From the NCBI GenBank assembly GCA_015680685.1, contig MNCI01014438.1, positions 414,238 to 478,237 on the forward strand: a stretch of DNA of 64,000 bases. Reading direction: 5' to 3'. The number at the start of each line of letters is the position of its first letter. The stretch's first letter is position 1. Source of the DNA: Gnetum montanum. Taxonomy: Eukaryota > Streptophyta > Gnetopsida > Gnetales > Gnetaceae. Under the pieces are notes generated by a model. It ran no database searches and was not told where the DNA came from. It saw only the letters and a program-made list of their open reading frames with translations. The translations under genes and the position numbers were made by a program. This document shows positions 1 through 12,157 of the stretch, one piece after another.

Positions 1-172
1 ATGATAAGATGGAAAAACTTGCCTCCCTCTCTCTTCGATTAACATGGGGCATATTGTACAACTTAGCATGCTCACCATGACAACATAGCACTGTTAGCAT
101 TTAAGCCTTGACATGCTTCAAGCCAACTACTTGCCTTCCTGAAAATAAAAAAAAATATTTTTTTTTTTGATT

Positions 173-620
173 AAGGGTCCAAAAAGACCTTAAACTAGCA
201 ATCCCAACATAGTTGCACCCCTAAGGATCCAAAAAGACCCTAAATTAGCAATTTCAACCCGTTGTGTTCACAGTACGCAATGACATTAAACTAACAACAC
301 CACATGCTTACATTAGTGGTTTTCACATCTCCTTCCACATAGGCAGTGTCGCAATTTCCAGCAGTTTCATGTTTTCATGCTGTAGTTCATATTATCGCAT
401 TGACGATTTGGTACTTCTCACACTTGTAGTTTCCCATTTTGCATGTTAAGATTTTCCATGTTACAGTTTGGTAGTCCAAAATGACACTAAACTAGCAGTT
501 TGGCATTTGCATATCAACAGTTACACAGCTTCACACTTTACATCAAAAATTTTACACCTTTAACAATTCTATATTCTTGTGCCTTGGCAGTCCGCCATGA
601 CCTTAAACTGGCAAACTTTC
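173..620 (+). repeat. Dyad-repeat array upstream of the RT of G
   Basis: Degenerate units have the form short dyad, then YTTAAACTRGCA. Clear units lie near 174-199 and 230-255 (arms GGTC...GACC or similar around CAAAAA), near 474-500 (GTCCAAAATGAC) and near 590-612 (GTCCGCCATGAC). The same kind of array bounds the coding modules of the other elements in the window. It is non-coding; small open frames across it are chance products of the repeats. Confidence 0.7.
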
Positions 621-720
621 AATCTTTGTATCATCACACTTTGCAAGTTGCATCTCGTTGGTGCTTTGCAAATTTTCATTACACATGCTTTCTACCGACA
701 AATGCCTCTTAACCATGGTT

Positions 721-1514
721 TCATCTTATGATGGCAGGTCAAGAAAGATATGGGAATCCATCGTGACCTTTCCACGTCTTTAACGTTAGCAGGGACCACA
801 GGGAAAGTTCGCGAGATAGTTGAACCTCGACATGATCAACTAGGGGTCGACCACAACTAGCACTATAACAGCGTTAGAAGCATCCCCAGAAGGTAAAGAC
901 GTTAAGACTCATCTACCTCCTAGTCACACAAATGCATGAAAGCATAGCCAAGATTCTACAAGATAACATCGATGTCTTTGCATGGTCGTACAGTGACATG
1001 CCGGGTTTGGATCTATGGCTGATTTAGCACAACATTGTCCTAAACCCACACATGAAGGTAGTCAAGCATAAGGCTTGCAAAGTTAAGCCGGAAATCGCAC
1101 TAGCCATGAGGGATGAAATCACCAAGCTATACCAAGTAGGCTTCATCCGCATGGTTGACTATTCAGAATGGGTGTCCAACATCGTTGTGGTTTCAAATAA
1201 AATGGGAGCAATACGGATCTGTATAGACTTCCAGGATTTGAACAAGGTAATAATTAAGGACAACTTCCCACTTCCAAGCACTGATCAGCTCATCGACACC
1301 ACGATTGGTCATGCTCTGCTATCCTTCATGGATGGTTTCTCTGGATACAACCAAATCTGCATCAACCTAGAGCATCAGCTGTCAACAACCTTCATGACCC
1401 CATGGGGAACCTTCTACTATACCATGATGCCCTTTGGGTTCAAAAATGTTGGAGCAACCTACCAACAAGCCATGACTTACATTTTCAGTGACTATATCTT
1501 AGAAACATTAAATG
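721..1514 (+). pseudogene. pol: Reverse transcriptase fragment of element G
   Basis: The reading begins with the region before RT (FAWSYSDMPGLD-like text near 975-1010) and continues into RT. Recognisable blocks are PEIALAMRDEITKLYQ near 1090, GAIRICIDFQDLNK near 1205, FPLPSTDQLIDTTIGH near 1270, LLSFMDGFSGYNQI near 1318 and TMMPFGFKNVGATYQ near 1425. The first catalytic Asp of RT (in FMDGFSGYN) is present. The reading stops at ILETLN, just before the YxDD box, and joins directly to sequence from the end of the second RNase H. An internal deletion has therefore removed the RT active-site DD, RNase H and most of the second RNase H. It was once the polymerase of a Tat-type element and is now non-functional. 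Confidence 0.8.
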
Positions 1515-2888
1515 TCCTTAGCTACCCTTGCATTAAACATTCCATCACATTCCTTGGCAAACCTGCCAACCTCAATTATAGAATGCGCAGAACCTATCAC
1601 TCAAGTGGAACACATGGCCTCTGTCAGTGCTGCAGATACCCAGGAGTGGTATGCCAATATTAAAACTTATCTACAACACGGCAAACCCCTAGGTGGATTG
1701 ACATTTACCTAGAGAGATGCAATCCATAAGTGTGCTTGCTAATAGGTGCTCATGGGAAATAACGTCCTATGCCAACGTTCCTACGACTGGATATTGCTAG
1801 CATGCGTGGGTGGCGAGTAGGCGCAAATGGTAGTTAATGAAGTTCATAAAGGGCTTTGTGGTGGACACATAGCACCCAGGGCTATGGCTGCAAAAATTAG
1901 ATGCCTAGGGTACTATTGGCCCTACATGAAGCGTGACTACCTGTCAAAAGTCAAGACGTGCAACACGTGCCAGAGATACGAAAATATCATACACGTCTCT
2001 CCTATAGACTTGCACCTAATGCAAATCACATGGCCCTTTCAATGATGGGAACTAGACCTCATAGGGCCTATCACGCCTAAGTTCTCCATAGAGCATAGCT
2101 TCATTATCACTACCACAAAGTATTTTACCAAGTGAGTGGAAGCTATTCCCCTAAGGAAGAAGACATCTCAGCAAATCTTCCATTTCATCCTCGACAACAT
2201 CGTAACAAGGTTTGGGCTTCCAATGACTATTGTGACCAACAATGGACCACAGTTCAGTAGTATAGAAACCCGAACCTTCTGTAGCAATCTAGGCATTAAA
2301 CAATCATTTTCTTCCCCTTATTATCCATAGCCAAATAGGTAGGCAGAAGCTACAAATAAGTCCATCATCAACTTGCTGAAGCGGATGCTTAACAACAGCA
2401 AGAGGCGGTGGCACGAGCATATCCTATATGTCCTATGGGCCTACCAAACGACGTGCAGGACTACAACAAGTAAGATCCCTTACAACCATTTTTATGGATC
2501 TAAAGCTGTGTTGCCTCTTGAGTTGTAGGTACCCTTACTCTGGATGATCCTATCTAACATCGTAAGTGAATCCTAGAACAATGAGTCGTGAACCATCGAC
2601 CTCGACTCAGTGGAGGAGGAGCACATGTAGACGTTGAGACGCATCGAGCATTACCAAAGTAAGCAGTAGTATAGGCACCATGCAGACCCACATCGATGGC
2701 CAATGTAGAATGGAGACCTCATCCAAAAGGCCATCCATGATCATGTGAGCAAATTCTCAGCCAACTAGGAAGGCCCTTACATGATCACCAAAGCCTTTGG
2801 GAACAGAGCCTTCAAGCTGGAAAACATGGACAACAACGAGTTTGCCAATCTAGTGAATCACTTGTACCTCAAGCTGTACTTCATCTGA
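1515..2888 (+). pseudogene. pol: Integrase fragment of element G
   Basis: The fragment starts with the tail of the second RNase H domain (TLALNIPSHSLANLP in a shifted frame), then the linker (EWYANIKTYLQHG) and integrase. The zinc-binding segment is seen at 1850-1975 (VHKGLCGGHIAPRAMAAK and CNTCQ). The core has LDLIGPI near 2055, FTK-VEA near 2125, and FGLPMTIVTNNGPQF near 2210. The usual DNGPQF Asp is Asn here, so a catalytic residue is lost. The third catalytic Glu is kept (AEATNK near 2346). The C-terminal segment reaches the conserved end (LVNHLYLKLYFI) at 2888. At least eight in-frame stops, mostly TAG where the other copies have Gln or Trp, make this a pseudogene. Confidence 0.85.
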
Positions 2889-2904
2889 AGCATGGAAGAA
2901 TCAA

Positions 2905-3275
2905 GAAATATCCACTACAATGTTAAATTAGCAATGCCTACATCGAGCAACGTCCGCTACGATGATAAACTGGCAACAACACTAAGCATCATCTACTACG
3001 ATGATAAATTGGCAACACCACTAAGCAACATCCACAATGATGGTAAACTAGTGGCACCAAGAAATGTCGAAAATGATGATAAACTAGTGGCACCAAGCAG
3101 CATCTGCTATAATGTTAAACTGGTGCCAACTATCTGCTACGATGCAAAACTGGCACTACTAGTCCACTATGACTATAAACTGGCATGTATGATCCGTTTG
3201 GACCTTAAACTAGCACAACAGTCTATTGGGACTCTAAACTAGTAGACGGTCTACCAAGACCTTAAACTGGGTTCA
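2905..3275 (+). repeat. Dyad-repeat array downstream of the integrase of G
   Basis: About eleven units of 24-40 bp follow the INT stop at once. Dyads visible include GTCCACTATGAC, ATCTGCTACGAT, ATCTACTACGAT, ATCCACAATGAT, GTCTATTGGGAC and GTCTACCAAGAC, each followed by nnTAAACTRG. The arms vary but mostly stay complementary around a 6-nt centre. One open frame runs through the array and gives a repetitive peptide rich in YDxKLA, which I regard as a by-product. Confidence 0.8.
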
Positions 3276-4191
3276 CATCACATCCCCAGCATGCATCTAC
3301 ACCAAGTACGCATCGAACGAGCATCTACGGTGCTGATGTGCGGGTGCGACGTTGCAGCTTCGGGATGCAGTTCACGACGCAATGAGAACACGGTCTAGAA
3401 CACATGTGGTACCACCACCCTCAGCATCATGTTGACCCTCTAAAGATGCCATATGGCATCATACTCACCCTTTGAACCTACCATCACCATGGCCCATCGC
3501 CCTGATGGCATTTCCTTGGCTAGTTCCTGCATCTGGAGTTCCAGCAGTATTGTGGCTCAGCCACAATATTGTTACTCTACAACCCCTTGCCAATGCCTTA
3601 GCTTGCACGATGTTTAGCTATGTGGTAGCTGATCCCATAGCTAAACTGAGGATGCATGCCTTTCGTAGGGATTCGAGAGCATTTGCACCAACAACAACTC
3701 CCAATGCCTTCGAGGCCAGTTCCTCCATGCCAACACTGCCAAGGCCACTGCTGGCCTTTCTACTTTGGACACTATGTGCCAACATGGATGTCCAAGAGCT
3801 TCAACAATGCCAACAACCAGCAAGAAATTTTCCCTCATTGGTCAAGGGTATGTCTTGCTACAATAGCAAATGCGATCGCATCATGAAGCGAGTGCCTCGA
3901 CTAGCATGGCTTCAGAGTGCAAGTTCCATGATGCGCGTAACACAACTCGTTGTATGGAAAGCATCTGTAGGCGGGTCAAGACCCTTCACAGATGTAACGC
4001 AACTCATCATATGAAGGAGACACCTATCCTACAAGAGGTTGAAGAATAGCACTAGTCAAAGATGAAAACACTCTACTAAACATCATCTTTGCTCTCTGCC
4101 TTAACCTCTGCAAACCAACGCAACACTCTCAAGCATAGCCAAGCGACATCCTGGCATTCACCAAGTGGCAACGTTAGCATCGCACCTTCCA
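3276..4191 (+). other. 3' untranslated spacer of element G
   Basis: This is non-coding sequence between the post-INT array and the polypurine tract. An open frame at 3472-4014 (180 codons) has no recognisable domain and no counterpart in the other elements. The segment near 3940-4010 (acaactcgttgtatgg, then cagatgtaacgcaactcatc) resembles the same region of D, E and C (GAGTTGTGTTACA-like text), so part of the spacer is shared by the lineage. Confidence 0.5.
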
Positions 4192-4268
4192 TGATGTTTC
4201 ATTTTCTTTGTCAACATCCATCAAGCCCATTCTCTAGATTTCGACAAAGAGGGACCAATGAAACACCC
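4192..4268 (+). promoter_or_regulatory. Polypurine tract of G within an inverted repeat
   Basis: The PPT (acaaagagggaccaa, about 4244-4258) directly precedes the LTR start TGAAACACC at 4259. An upstream arm (TGATGTTTCATTTTCTTTGTC, from 4192) is an imperfect inverted repeat of the downstream text CGACAAAG...ATGAAACACC. The PPT primes plus-strand DNA synthesis in LTR elements; the hairpin reading is my inference from its recurrence in five elements. Confidence 0.7.
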
Positions 4269-5956
4269 GAAAAAATTCAAAGTCATTCTCGCTTCATGAG
4301 GCCTTGTGATTCACACTGCACCATGATAGTTCTTCAGGAGGAGAACACTCTGAGTTTAGGCCTACCAGTTCGGCAAATTTTCTACTTTGGGCATGAACAA
4401 GCTCTACGGGTCACCCTGCTTGTCCACCCAAGTAGCTTGCCCAATTGACAACCTACTTAGAAACAGTGCGCGAAGTTGGCAGCAGCATTCTAGATGCATG
4501 AAATAGTTCAGTAAGTTTTCTAAGTCACAAATTTTGCTACACTATGCTACACCCCGCTATGTAGTGTAGAAAGCTTCAGAAATAGACTGTAGAACGAAGT
4601 TCCACGCTACGCTACGAGGTGTAGGGTAGCATGGAAACAACTACACAAACAGTTCCCTCACCCAATCTCAAGTCCTTCAACAATGTCCCTTTCTATCAGG
4701 AAGTAGTAGACCATGTTTGCTGCTACACTAAATTTAGCTACATGGCGCAGTGAGGCATAGCAATCCTACGGAAGAGACAGAAGGTAGCTCAAAGGGCATA
4801 ATTAGCAAGTTTGCAAGTCTCACAGAAGCAAATTTTGCAAATCAACAAAGTTTTCGCGACTAAGGCTAGTCGCTACTCTATGTAGCATAGCGAATATGCA
4901 ATACAAATGTGGCAAAATGCACGAAAAGGTGCTATGCTACGCCAAGCATGCTACGCTACAAAGCACAGCAAGACACGTGGGTGGTTGTGTGACATCAATG
5001 CACTTCACCTAATTGAACCATTAGCACACATCTCCAGATGCTGACGGTGCAATTATGGCATGGCAGGCATGCAGTTACGGTGTGGAAGGCTCACATTACA
5101 ATGGTCATGTAAGTCCAATGGTCATGCATGGCATGTGCAACACTAGAAAGTCAACGTAGGGCTAAGGCACGTGGCATCTAAACCACCCCTTTTGAGTGCC
5201 CCCAGTCCTATAAACACCCAAGTAAGTAGCATTCAAAGGGAGCCAAACCTTTTTATTAGCAAGTAGCATTAAAAGAAGCCCAAACTTTCCTTAGCAAGTA
5301 GCATTCAAATGGTTCAGAATTTTTTGAGCTAGCAGTATTGAATTCGTTTGGTTCAAATCTTTTCAAACTCTTGGACTTTTTCTGTAGCACTCAAATTCTC
5401 TTCCGGACACTTTGTAACATCAAGAATTGTAAGCTTTCTATTTGATACTACAAATAGTTAGCATTTTCTGCTGGCATTTTATTTCATCCTCCTTTCTACC
5501 ACCTTGGTAGAATCCTCACATTGTCAACACCCAAGGCTGCACCCAAGCGCACAACTTGTTTCTCTCTACATGTCTTGGTTACTCTCGAGATCTCTGCACT
5601 CTGCCACACTGTGCAACCGACTGTATCCACCCTGATAGAGCAAACTTGTAGCTTTAGAGTGGTGCATTTTTCTAAATACAATTTAGTTTATTTCTTGCTT
5701 AGTGTTGCGTTTCACATTGTTTTTTCTGCTTTATTTACTTTCAAGCATTACTTCACATTTTTGTTCCTGTTTCGAAAATATATGTTGCAAAAGGCTATAT
5801 AGACAGCGATTAAGTCCTTGTTTGATTGACCAAACCATTTAGGGCACCCTATATCCACACACACTTAGTACAGCCCTCTCGCGGGTACAGGGTCGAAACT
5901 GTCGCACCCACCAATCCCTCGGTGTTTTCCAGCCATCGATGTTGTCAGTCGCTATA
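4259..5956 (+). repeat. 3' LTR of element G (about 1.7 kb)
   Basis: The LTR starts TGAAACACC just after the PPT and ends near GCTATA at 5956, by comparison with the LTR ends of C and A. The U3 part carries short self-complementary words (GCTACGCTACGAGGTGTAG, CATAGCGAATATGC, 4540-4990). A likely promoter is CACGTGG at 5169-5175 with TATAAA at 5209-5214. The 3' part has the conserved text GATTAAGTCC...CAAACCATTTAGGGCACC (5809-5850) seen in the LTRs of A and C. The partner 5' LTR is outside the window. Confidence 0.8.
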
Positions 5957-5974
5957 GTGGGTAGTGCATTGTTA

Positions 5975-6035
5975 GTGCAAGGTCATGGCAAGCCATGCAT
6001 GTCTAGTTTAAGGCCATGGTGGGTTGTGGTGATGC
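5975..6035 (-). repeat. Remnant of the dyad-repeat array after the protease of F
   Basis: Two units in reverse orientation (gcaaggtcatggcaagcc and ctagtttaaggccatggtgg) lie between the G insertion and the end of the F protease frame. This position matches the post-PR array of B and C. A run of T follows at 6042-6060. Confidence 0.55.
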
Positions 6036-6332
6036 TATTTCTCTTTTTTTTTTTTTTTTACTTTTTTAATTTTTATGCATTTTTATGTTTTTCATGCATA
6101 GGCTAATAATTTCTAAAGGATAAACTAAACAATTGAATGTGTAAACTAAGAAAAATGCATAAACAAAGTGGACAATGTGTAATCTATGTAATAAAGCTAA
6201 ATGTAAATGCATGGAAAAATGAAATGTAAGCAAAAAATGAAATGTATGGCTAAATGTACATGCAAAGAATAGGTAACCACCTAGTGCATGTTAGACTAAG
6301 GGGATTCCTTATTCGCGTAGTTGCTTCCTAAC

Positions 6333-9300
6333 TCAGTGTGGGTTAGGGGGCTTATAGGGCCTAAATGGAAGTATACGGTACTCCCCTTGACCTTCATCTA
6401 CTATGTCAAATGGAAATTTAGCCCATAAGGAGTCCTCCAAGAGGTTGCTAGTTTCTTCTTCTTGTTTGAGTGGGTTTGCCTCATGCATTTCACCATCATC
6501 CTTTATTGTAAGTGCATCATTAGGGAAATCCATCTCTGACCCTTACTCTATGTCAATGTTGTTAATGACTAGAGGGGTTACATTGTTGCTGAAAATAATG
6601 ACCTCACCACCTGTGTATGGAAGGTGGATTTCTTGGTGAATAGGAAAGGAGCTAGCCCATAATTGGGCCAACCATGGCCTACCCAAGATTAGGTTGAAGC
6701 CTAACATCTCCTCTACAATGATGAACTTAGTAGTAGTGGAGAATTCTTTGCCTGCCACAAAGGCTATTATAATAGTCCCTCTACAACAACATGTGACCTA
6801 TTGAACGAGTTTAGGCACATTGTTTTTATGGGCTTATCTGCTCAGTGAGGCCTAATTTGTCAATGATAGTGTATGGGATGACATTTGTTACTACCCCATC
6901 ATTGACATAAACCCTATGGATCTTACATTGCCAAATGCATATTATGATAAACATGGGCACTATGATGACTTGATCCTTCTAAGGGTCAACCTTGATCACC
7001 TTGTCACAAAATGTGAGGGGTGTTAAGCTCAATTCCTATGATGCAGGAGGCAACAACATAGCATGAATGGAGAGTTCATCGGCTGGGATGTCCTCCTTGA
7101 TAGGAATGGAGGTCAACATGTAGAATAGCACTTTACAGTGGGTAGAGGAGGTATAATGAGGTCATATAGGCTCCATGTTGTGTTTTTCTACTTTAAGACC
7201 TACTTCACCTAGGCTAATATGTCTAGGAGGTCCTTACCAGTTTTTGTCATTTTGTTGGCCTTGACCTCCTCCATACATCCTAGGAGACAGATCTCTCATA
7301 AAGGAGATTTGGACTTGGTTTTCCTAACTAATTTGGGAGCATTAGTGCTTGGTTGTGGCTTGCTAGTAGAGGCCTCTTTAGTTGATTTGGCCATGGGAAC
7401 TATAGATAGGGGGAATATTTTGGATAGACCTATCACTCTCAACTCTTGATGTTGCCTAACCATCCTATTAGCTAGGTGCTCATTGGGCCTCTTGGATTCC
7501 CCTCTAGATAGTTTGTTAGCATTGCCTATAGGATGGAAACTTGAATGTGTAGGGACTAATACATTACCCACCACTAAACTATGGGTAGGGGAAGAGCCAA
7601 CATGTTGCAGCACTCTAATGACAAAGGGTGATTGGGCTGTTACTACTACAACATTCTACAAGATCCTAACCACAAAAGGTGTTGTGGGTGCCTAAGGTGG
7701 CACTCTGAAGACAAAAGAGAACCTGAAATTAGTGGAGACCAAGGGGACTCCTGCATTGCTAGAGGGCACGTGGACCACAAATGGTTGCTACACCTATTTT
7801 GGGTTTCCATCAATGCTAATGGAATTGATGACATACCTTGCATCATTTGCATTTAGAGGATCCTTGTATACCCTCATTGATTAGTTTTGTTGGTGAATTG
7901 GATTAGTAGCATCAAGCACCCACTTGCCTTTGTTAAGCATCTATTACAAGTCATCTTGCAGGGCCATGCAAAAGTCAGTGTTATGGCTAGGCAATTAATG
8001 GTAGTGGAAAAAATGGTCTAGTCTAAAGTACTTAGGGATTGAAGGCTCATTTGGGACTATAGCCAAGGGATTCCTTAAGAGCTTATATTATTTTTTGTAT
8101 CTTTTGCTAGGATCCTTGAACATATGCTTCTACTAGATGTGTCTAGCCTTGAGTAGTTGTTCTAGGAGTTTCGACAGTTTAAGGAGCAATGAAGTAAACT
8201 TTAAGCAATTCCTATGCTCAAAGTTGGGCCTTGAAGCCACTTGCATTGTGATTGCAGATGATGTAGATAGGTTTGTTGTTGTAGTGCCAGGGCCAACAGT
8301 CTTGTTGTTGCCTAAGGCCTTGGATGGCTTGGCCATCGACTTTGAGTTAGTGTCTTTGGATTCATTTGTCACAACTACCATGGTTGTAGCTTGTTTGCCC
8401 TTTCCCTTGTCCTTCTTTATGTGCAAGTTCTTGTAGGCCATGTAGGCTAGGTCCTTACTGGATTTTGCCACATCCTGTATGGTTTTAGTTTGTGCAAATG
8501 CTTGGCTCAAGGACCACAGGGCTAGATAGTATAGTTTTGACTTAATAAAGTCATTGACTACATCCTTGAAAATTTCCAGAAGGTGCATTTCAGGAATTTC
8601 CTCATGGATTTCATTTAGCAAAGCACTCTAGTGTTGAATAAATTTCTACATGGGTGCTAGATGGCCATACTTGATTTGCATGAGTTGGTCAAGGGTGGTC
8701 TTTGGCTTCAAGTTATACTTGAAGCATGTGATGAACTGACTAAGAAAATCCTCCAAAGAGGATATTGAGGCCTTGGGTAATGCATGGTACCAACCACATG
8801 CCTTGCCAGTAAGGGACATGGCAAACATACATATGATGACATGTGGCCATGATTGTAGTAGTAAGCATTTAGACTAGAAGGTCTCCAGGTGTATGTTAGA
8901 ATCTCTTTCACCATTGTACTCGGTGAAGTGAGAGTGGAATCCTCATTGGGATAGTCAATGGTGGGATGGTAGGACTTATTGGCTCATCTTGGTAAAGGTC
9001 CATCACATGAACTATTTTAAAGGATGTGACCTTGAGCGACTTGACTTCTTCTATTAAGGTTTGAATTAGCTTGAATGCTTAATCAAAGCTTTGGGATGTG
9101 GTAGTGCGCTACACTAACTATGCTACCCACTATGTTGGTTGGGTGGCCCCATGACCTAGTCATAAGTTGTGGAACCACACAGGATGCTTGCTATCTAGGC
9201 TATGTTGCAGGCATAGTGCTTGGGGAAAATCATAGAGGCATGGGTTGCACTACTACCGAAGGTGTAGATGAAATAGGAAAGACATAAGATTCCTGAGTCA

Positions 9301-9997
9301 TTTGTGTTGAGGGATATGCACAATGTGCATGTAGGACTATGCATGCATGATGATTGCTAGAAAGGAGGATTGGTTAGGCTGTGACTGTACCACAAAGGAC
9401 ACGTTGATGGAAGGTACTACACCTTGGCATGTGTACTAAGTTTTGTGGGTTGCCATCATAGGTGTCGACCTAGGAGGTGACACTAGGGATATAACTGTCT
9501 TCATGAAGATAGGTGGATGGGATTGTGGGAAGACCAAACTAGGGTTTTTCTATTGGAAGGAGGTATGGAAAGAGTCTTCATGCTTGGAATGAGATCCAAA
9601 CTCATCCTATACTTCTTATAGGATCTTCTTGTAATCTATTCTTACCTACACTCATTCATTCTGATGAGCTAAGCAAGCATCCACTGATAAGGCTTAGTGA
9701 GTGGAATGAAGTCAATGGAGGAAGGGATGTACTCTGATCCATTTTAGTTGATGAGCTTGTAACCACACTTGGCCTCCATATATTGGCAATCTATTAATGG
9801 ACCCTCTTGGAGTTTTGGCTAGATGAAGTTATACTACTCATCATTGAGCACTATGTATTTAAGATCTTGGTGATGTAGCCTAAGGGACTACCTTGGCTCT
9901 ACCATGGTAGGATTGACAGGGTAGTCAACCCTATTTTCTTGCTAGGAAGGTAGGACTATGAGTGTGCTTGGAATGGATGTCAAAGATTGGTTAGCAT
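6333..9997 (-). pseudogene. gag: Gag-protease pseudogene of element F
   Basis: This is a degenerate Gag-PR reading in pieces on the minus strand, starting from a candidate ATG at 9997. Gag blocks include YNFI-like text near 9850, a segment near 8646-8914 with AGKACGWYHALPKAS and FKYNLKPKTTLDQLM, and PEMHLLEIFKDVVNDFIKSKLYYL near 8530-8600. The protease region (6543-6900) shows IIVEEMLGFNLILGRPWLAQL and HQEIHLPYTGGEVI. A tail (6333-6533) has SLWAKFPFDIVDEGQGEYRI, matching the tail after the B protease. Gag would form the particle and PR would cut the polyprotein. Many stops, most of them TAG, interrupt it. Confidence 0.75.
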
Positions 9998-10012
9998 TCA
10001 CGGTGCTAATTG

Positions 10013-10175
10013 AAAGTTGTAGGAAAAATGGCTAATTCTAAAAATTGCTGAAAAATGGTTAAGTCTAGAAACTGTAGAAAAATGGCTAAGTATGAAAACT
10101 GAAAAAAATTGACTAACTCTACAAAAAATGGTTAAGTTTGAAAATTATGGAAAAATGACTAAGTGTGGAGACTAC
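10013..10175 (-). repeat. Short tandem repeat in the leader of F
   Basis: Five or six imperfect copies of a unit of about 28-31 bp carry the core GAAAAATGGCTAAGTNTNGA. They lie in the untranslated leader between PBS and gag. The rest of the leader (10176-10467) shows no gene. No similar array is seen in the leaders of A, B or C. Confidence 0.6.
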
Positions 10176-10467
10176 ACTCTCTACACTAAGAGCCAACTAC
10201 ACTCTCCACTGAGAGCATCTAGAACTTAGCTAAGTGTAGAAAAGGATGATTTGGGGTTGCTATGTGGGATTCCAGGGAAATTGATGACGAGGTCTAGTCT
10301 ACATGAACTGGTTGGTAGACAATGCCAACATTGGCCTAAGATCTAGTTGTTGCATGAGATAGGTCCATAGGGGTGTTGGATCTATGCTAGCCCAAAGGTA
10401 GCAATGGAGATGCAGAGAGCATGCAAAACAATGACCAATGGAGTTTGGAAAAGGGAAATATATTTGG

Positions 10468-10484
10468 CACTCCTTCTAGCACCA
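10468..10484 (-). promoter_or_regulatory. Primer-binding site of F (tRNA-Asn type)
   Basis: On the minus strand the 17-mer TGGTGCTAGAAGGAGTG lies a few bases inside the LTR end. It differs at two positions from TGGCGCTAGAAGGAGGG of element B, which matches the 3' end of plant tRNA-Asn as I recall it. Confidence 0.7.
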
Positions 10485-10491
10485 GAAAAAC

Positions 10492-12157
10492 TATAGTGAT
10501 AAAAATGTTAGTGGCTAGAATAGGAATACTTGAGAGGTTCACAAGCACATAGATTTAACCATGCATATATATGAGGGCCTCCTAGATGTGGAGAGGGGAT
10601 GCCTAGAATAGTCTTGTCGATCAAATGGAAACCTATGGAATGCAATGCTAATACAGTGCTAAGTTTTTGCACAATGTTCACGTTGTCAATGGTGGTGAGC
10701 ATAGTCAAGTGTTTCCATCAAAAATAAGGATGTTAATGCATAGTTACATGTAAAATAGAAACAAATGCAAGTAAAATGTTGACATGTGAATAAAAATGCT
10801 AAAAATGCATAGGGAAAAGTAAGAGAGAAAGTAGCACCACCCCAAGTGGGGTTGAGCGTAGTTAACCTCAAAAAGGATGAGGAGGTATGTGGTGTACAAC
10901 AGGCATAGTGGATAGTGTAGTCATAGTCTTTGGGTGTTTAGGTTGCAAAAAATAATGTTCTCTATGGTGTTTATACCTACTGGGTTGCCTACCATGTTGT
11001 GTAGTGGATTGCAATGGTCTGCCATGTTCTATGGTGAGTTGCAGTGATGTGCAAATGCTTTGCCTTGCTAAGATGCCAAGTGCTCTACAAGATGCCAAAT
11101 GGAAAGAATGCTAACCTTCAAATTTTCCAACCTACTTCAATTTTTTCCAACCCTTAAAATGTCAAGGGCTAGGGTATTTATAGGGCTAGGTTTCCCATGG
11201 AATGTGAATCGGTTGCCATGTGGCAATGGGATGGTTGGGATTACATTGCGCCCAACTACGCTCTTCACTAAAAAAAATGGTGTTATGCTATGGTGTGCTC
11301 CAGTGGACTCTATGAGACTACTAGACTATGACTATGTTGTTAGCTACATGTTCATGTGCCAAAATGACTGCAATGTACTTGACAAAAATGTAAAAAAAGC
11401 AGGTTTTGAGACTATGCTCTAGGACTACACTATCCACTATCTCAAGTGGTGTCGAGCATAGTTATAATTTTGGGAGAAAAGGATAATGTCAAAAGATGCA
11501 TGCTTCTTGCCAAAGGTGTGTTAGAGCTAATGTGAATGCTGATGCTACATTGTGAAGGCCTTTGGAGGCTATTTGGCATGCCTACACTTGACTATGCTCT
11601 AGATTGGGGGAGAGCATAGTCCAACACTTAACAAAATTTGTAGAAAAGTGGCTATGTGTTGACTACACTATCGACTGGGGTTGGGTGTAGTCCTAACACT
11701 TAGAAGAAATTATGAAAAATTTGGCTTCTAGTTTAGTATGCTCTAGGGTAGTGGAGAGTGTAGTCTCAACAGTTAAAAAATACTACAAAAAATTGGGCCT
11801 TGATGCTATCTATGCTTAACTACGCTCCAATCTAGTGGAAAGCATAGTCTCAATAGTTAGAAAATTTTTCCAAATTTTTTATTCCATGCCAACTACACTT
11901 GACTATGCTCTAGTGTAGTGGAGAACATAGTTTCTACCAAACTATATCTTCCATGTCCACTAGGCTCTACAGCTGCTTACTTAACACTTAGAAAATTTGC
12001 AAAACTAGCCTCTAGTGTTGACTATGCTCTCTACTAAGCTGATTATGCTCTAGTGTAGTGGAGAGTGTAGTTCCAACACTTAGAAAAAATTGCTTTGTGT
12101 TGACACTTGGACAAATTTGTAGTCAAGAATCCATTACCTAAATTTGGTGGTGTTTCA
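10492..12157 (-). repeat. 5' LTR of element F (about 1.67 kb)
   Basis: On the minus strand it begins TGAAACACCACC at 12157 and ends next to the PBS. TATAAATA is found at 11175-11182 with CCACATGG about 40 bp upstream of it. The U3 is full of words such as gactatgctc, gtagtggagagcatagt and actacactctccact. These are AGCGTA-type palindromic words with the CpG changed to CA or TG. Confidence 0.75.

Larger units (their letters stand above)
1..5956 (+). mobile_element. Element G: 3' part of a Tat-like Ty3/gypsy retrotransposon
   Basis: This is the 3' half of a plus-strand element whose 5' half lies before the window. In order it holds a dyad-repeat array, degenerate RT, INT, a second array, a non-coding spacer, a polypurine tract and a 3' LTR ending near 5956. 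What follows 5956 is protease and gag of another element (F) on the opposite strand, so G probably inserted into F near the end of the F protease. A target duplication cannot be tested because the left end is not in the window. Bases 1-170 hold nothing I recognise. Pol is heavily decayed. Confidence 0.8.
5957..12157 (-). mobile_element. Element F: 5' half of a minus-strand Tat-like element
   Basis: Read on the minus strand, F runs from its 5' LTR (12157 down to 10492) through PBS, leader and gag-PR to 5957, where element G interrupts it. The pol half of F must lie beyond G, outside the window. F abuts a plus-strand gag scrap (H) on its right, so F probably inserted into H. Coding regions are badly decayed and CpG-poor, which suggests an old copy. 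Confidence 0.75.

Noticed and set aside
2892-3242. Open frame of 116 codons after the integrase of G
   Set aside because: Same reason: translation of the array, not conserved as protein.
3472-4014. Open frame of 180 codons in the spacer of G
   Set aside because: No domain, and no counterpart in the same spacer of C, D or E.
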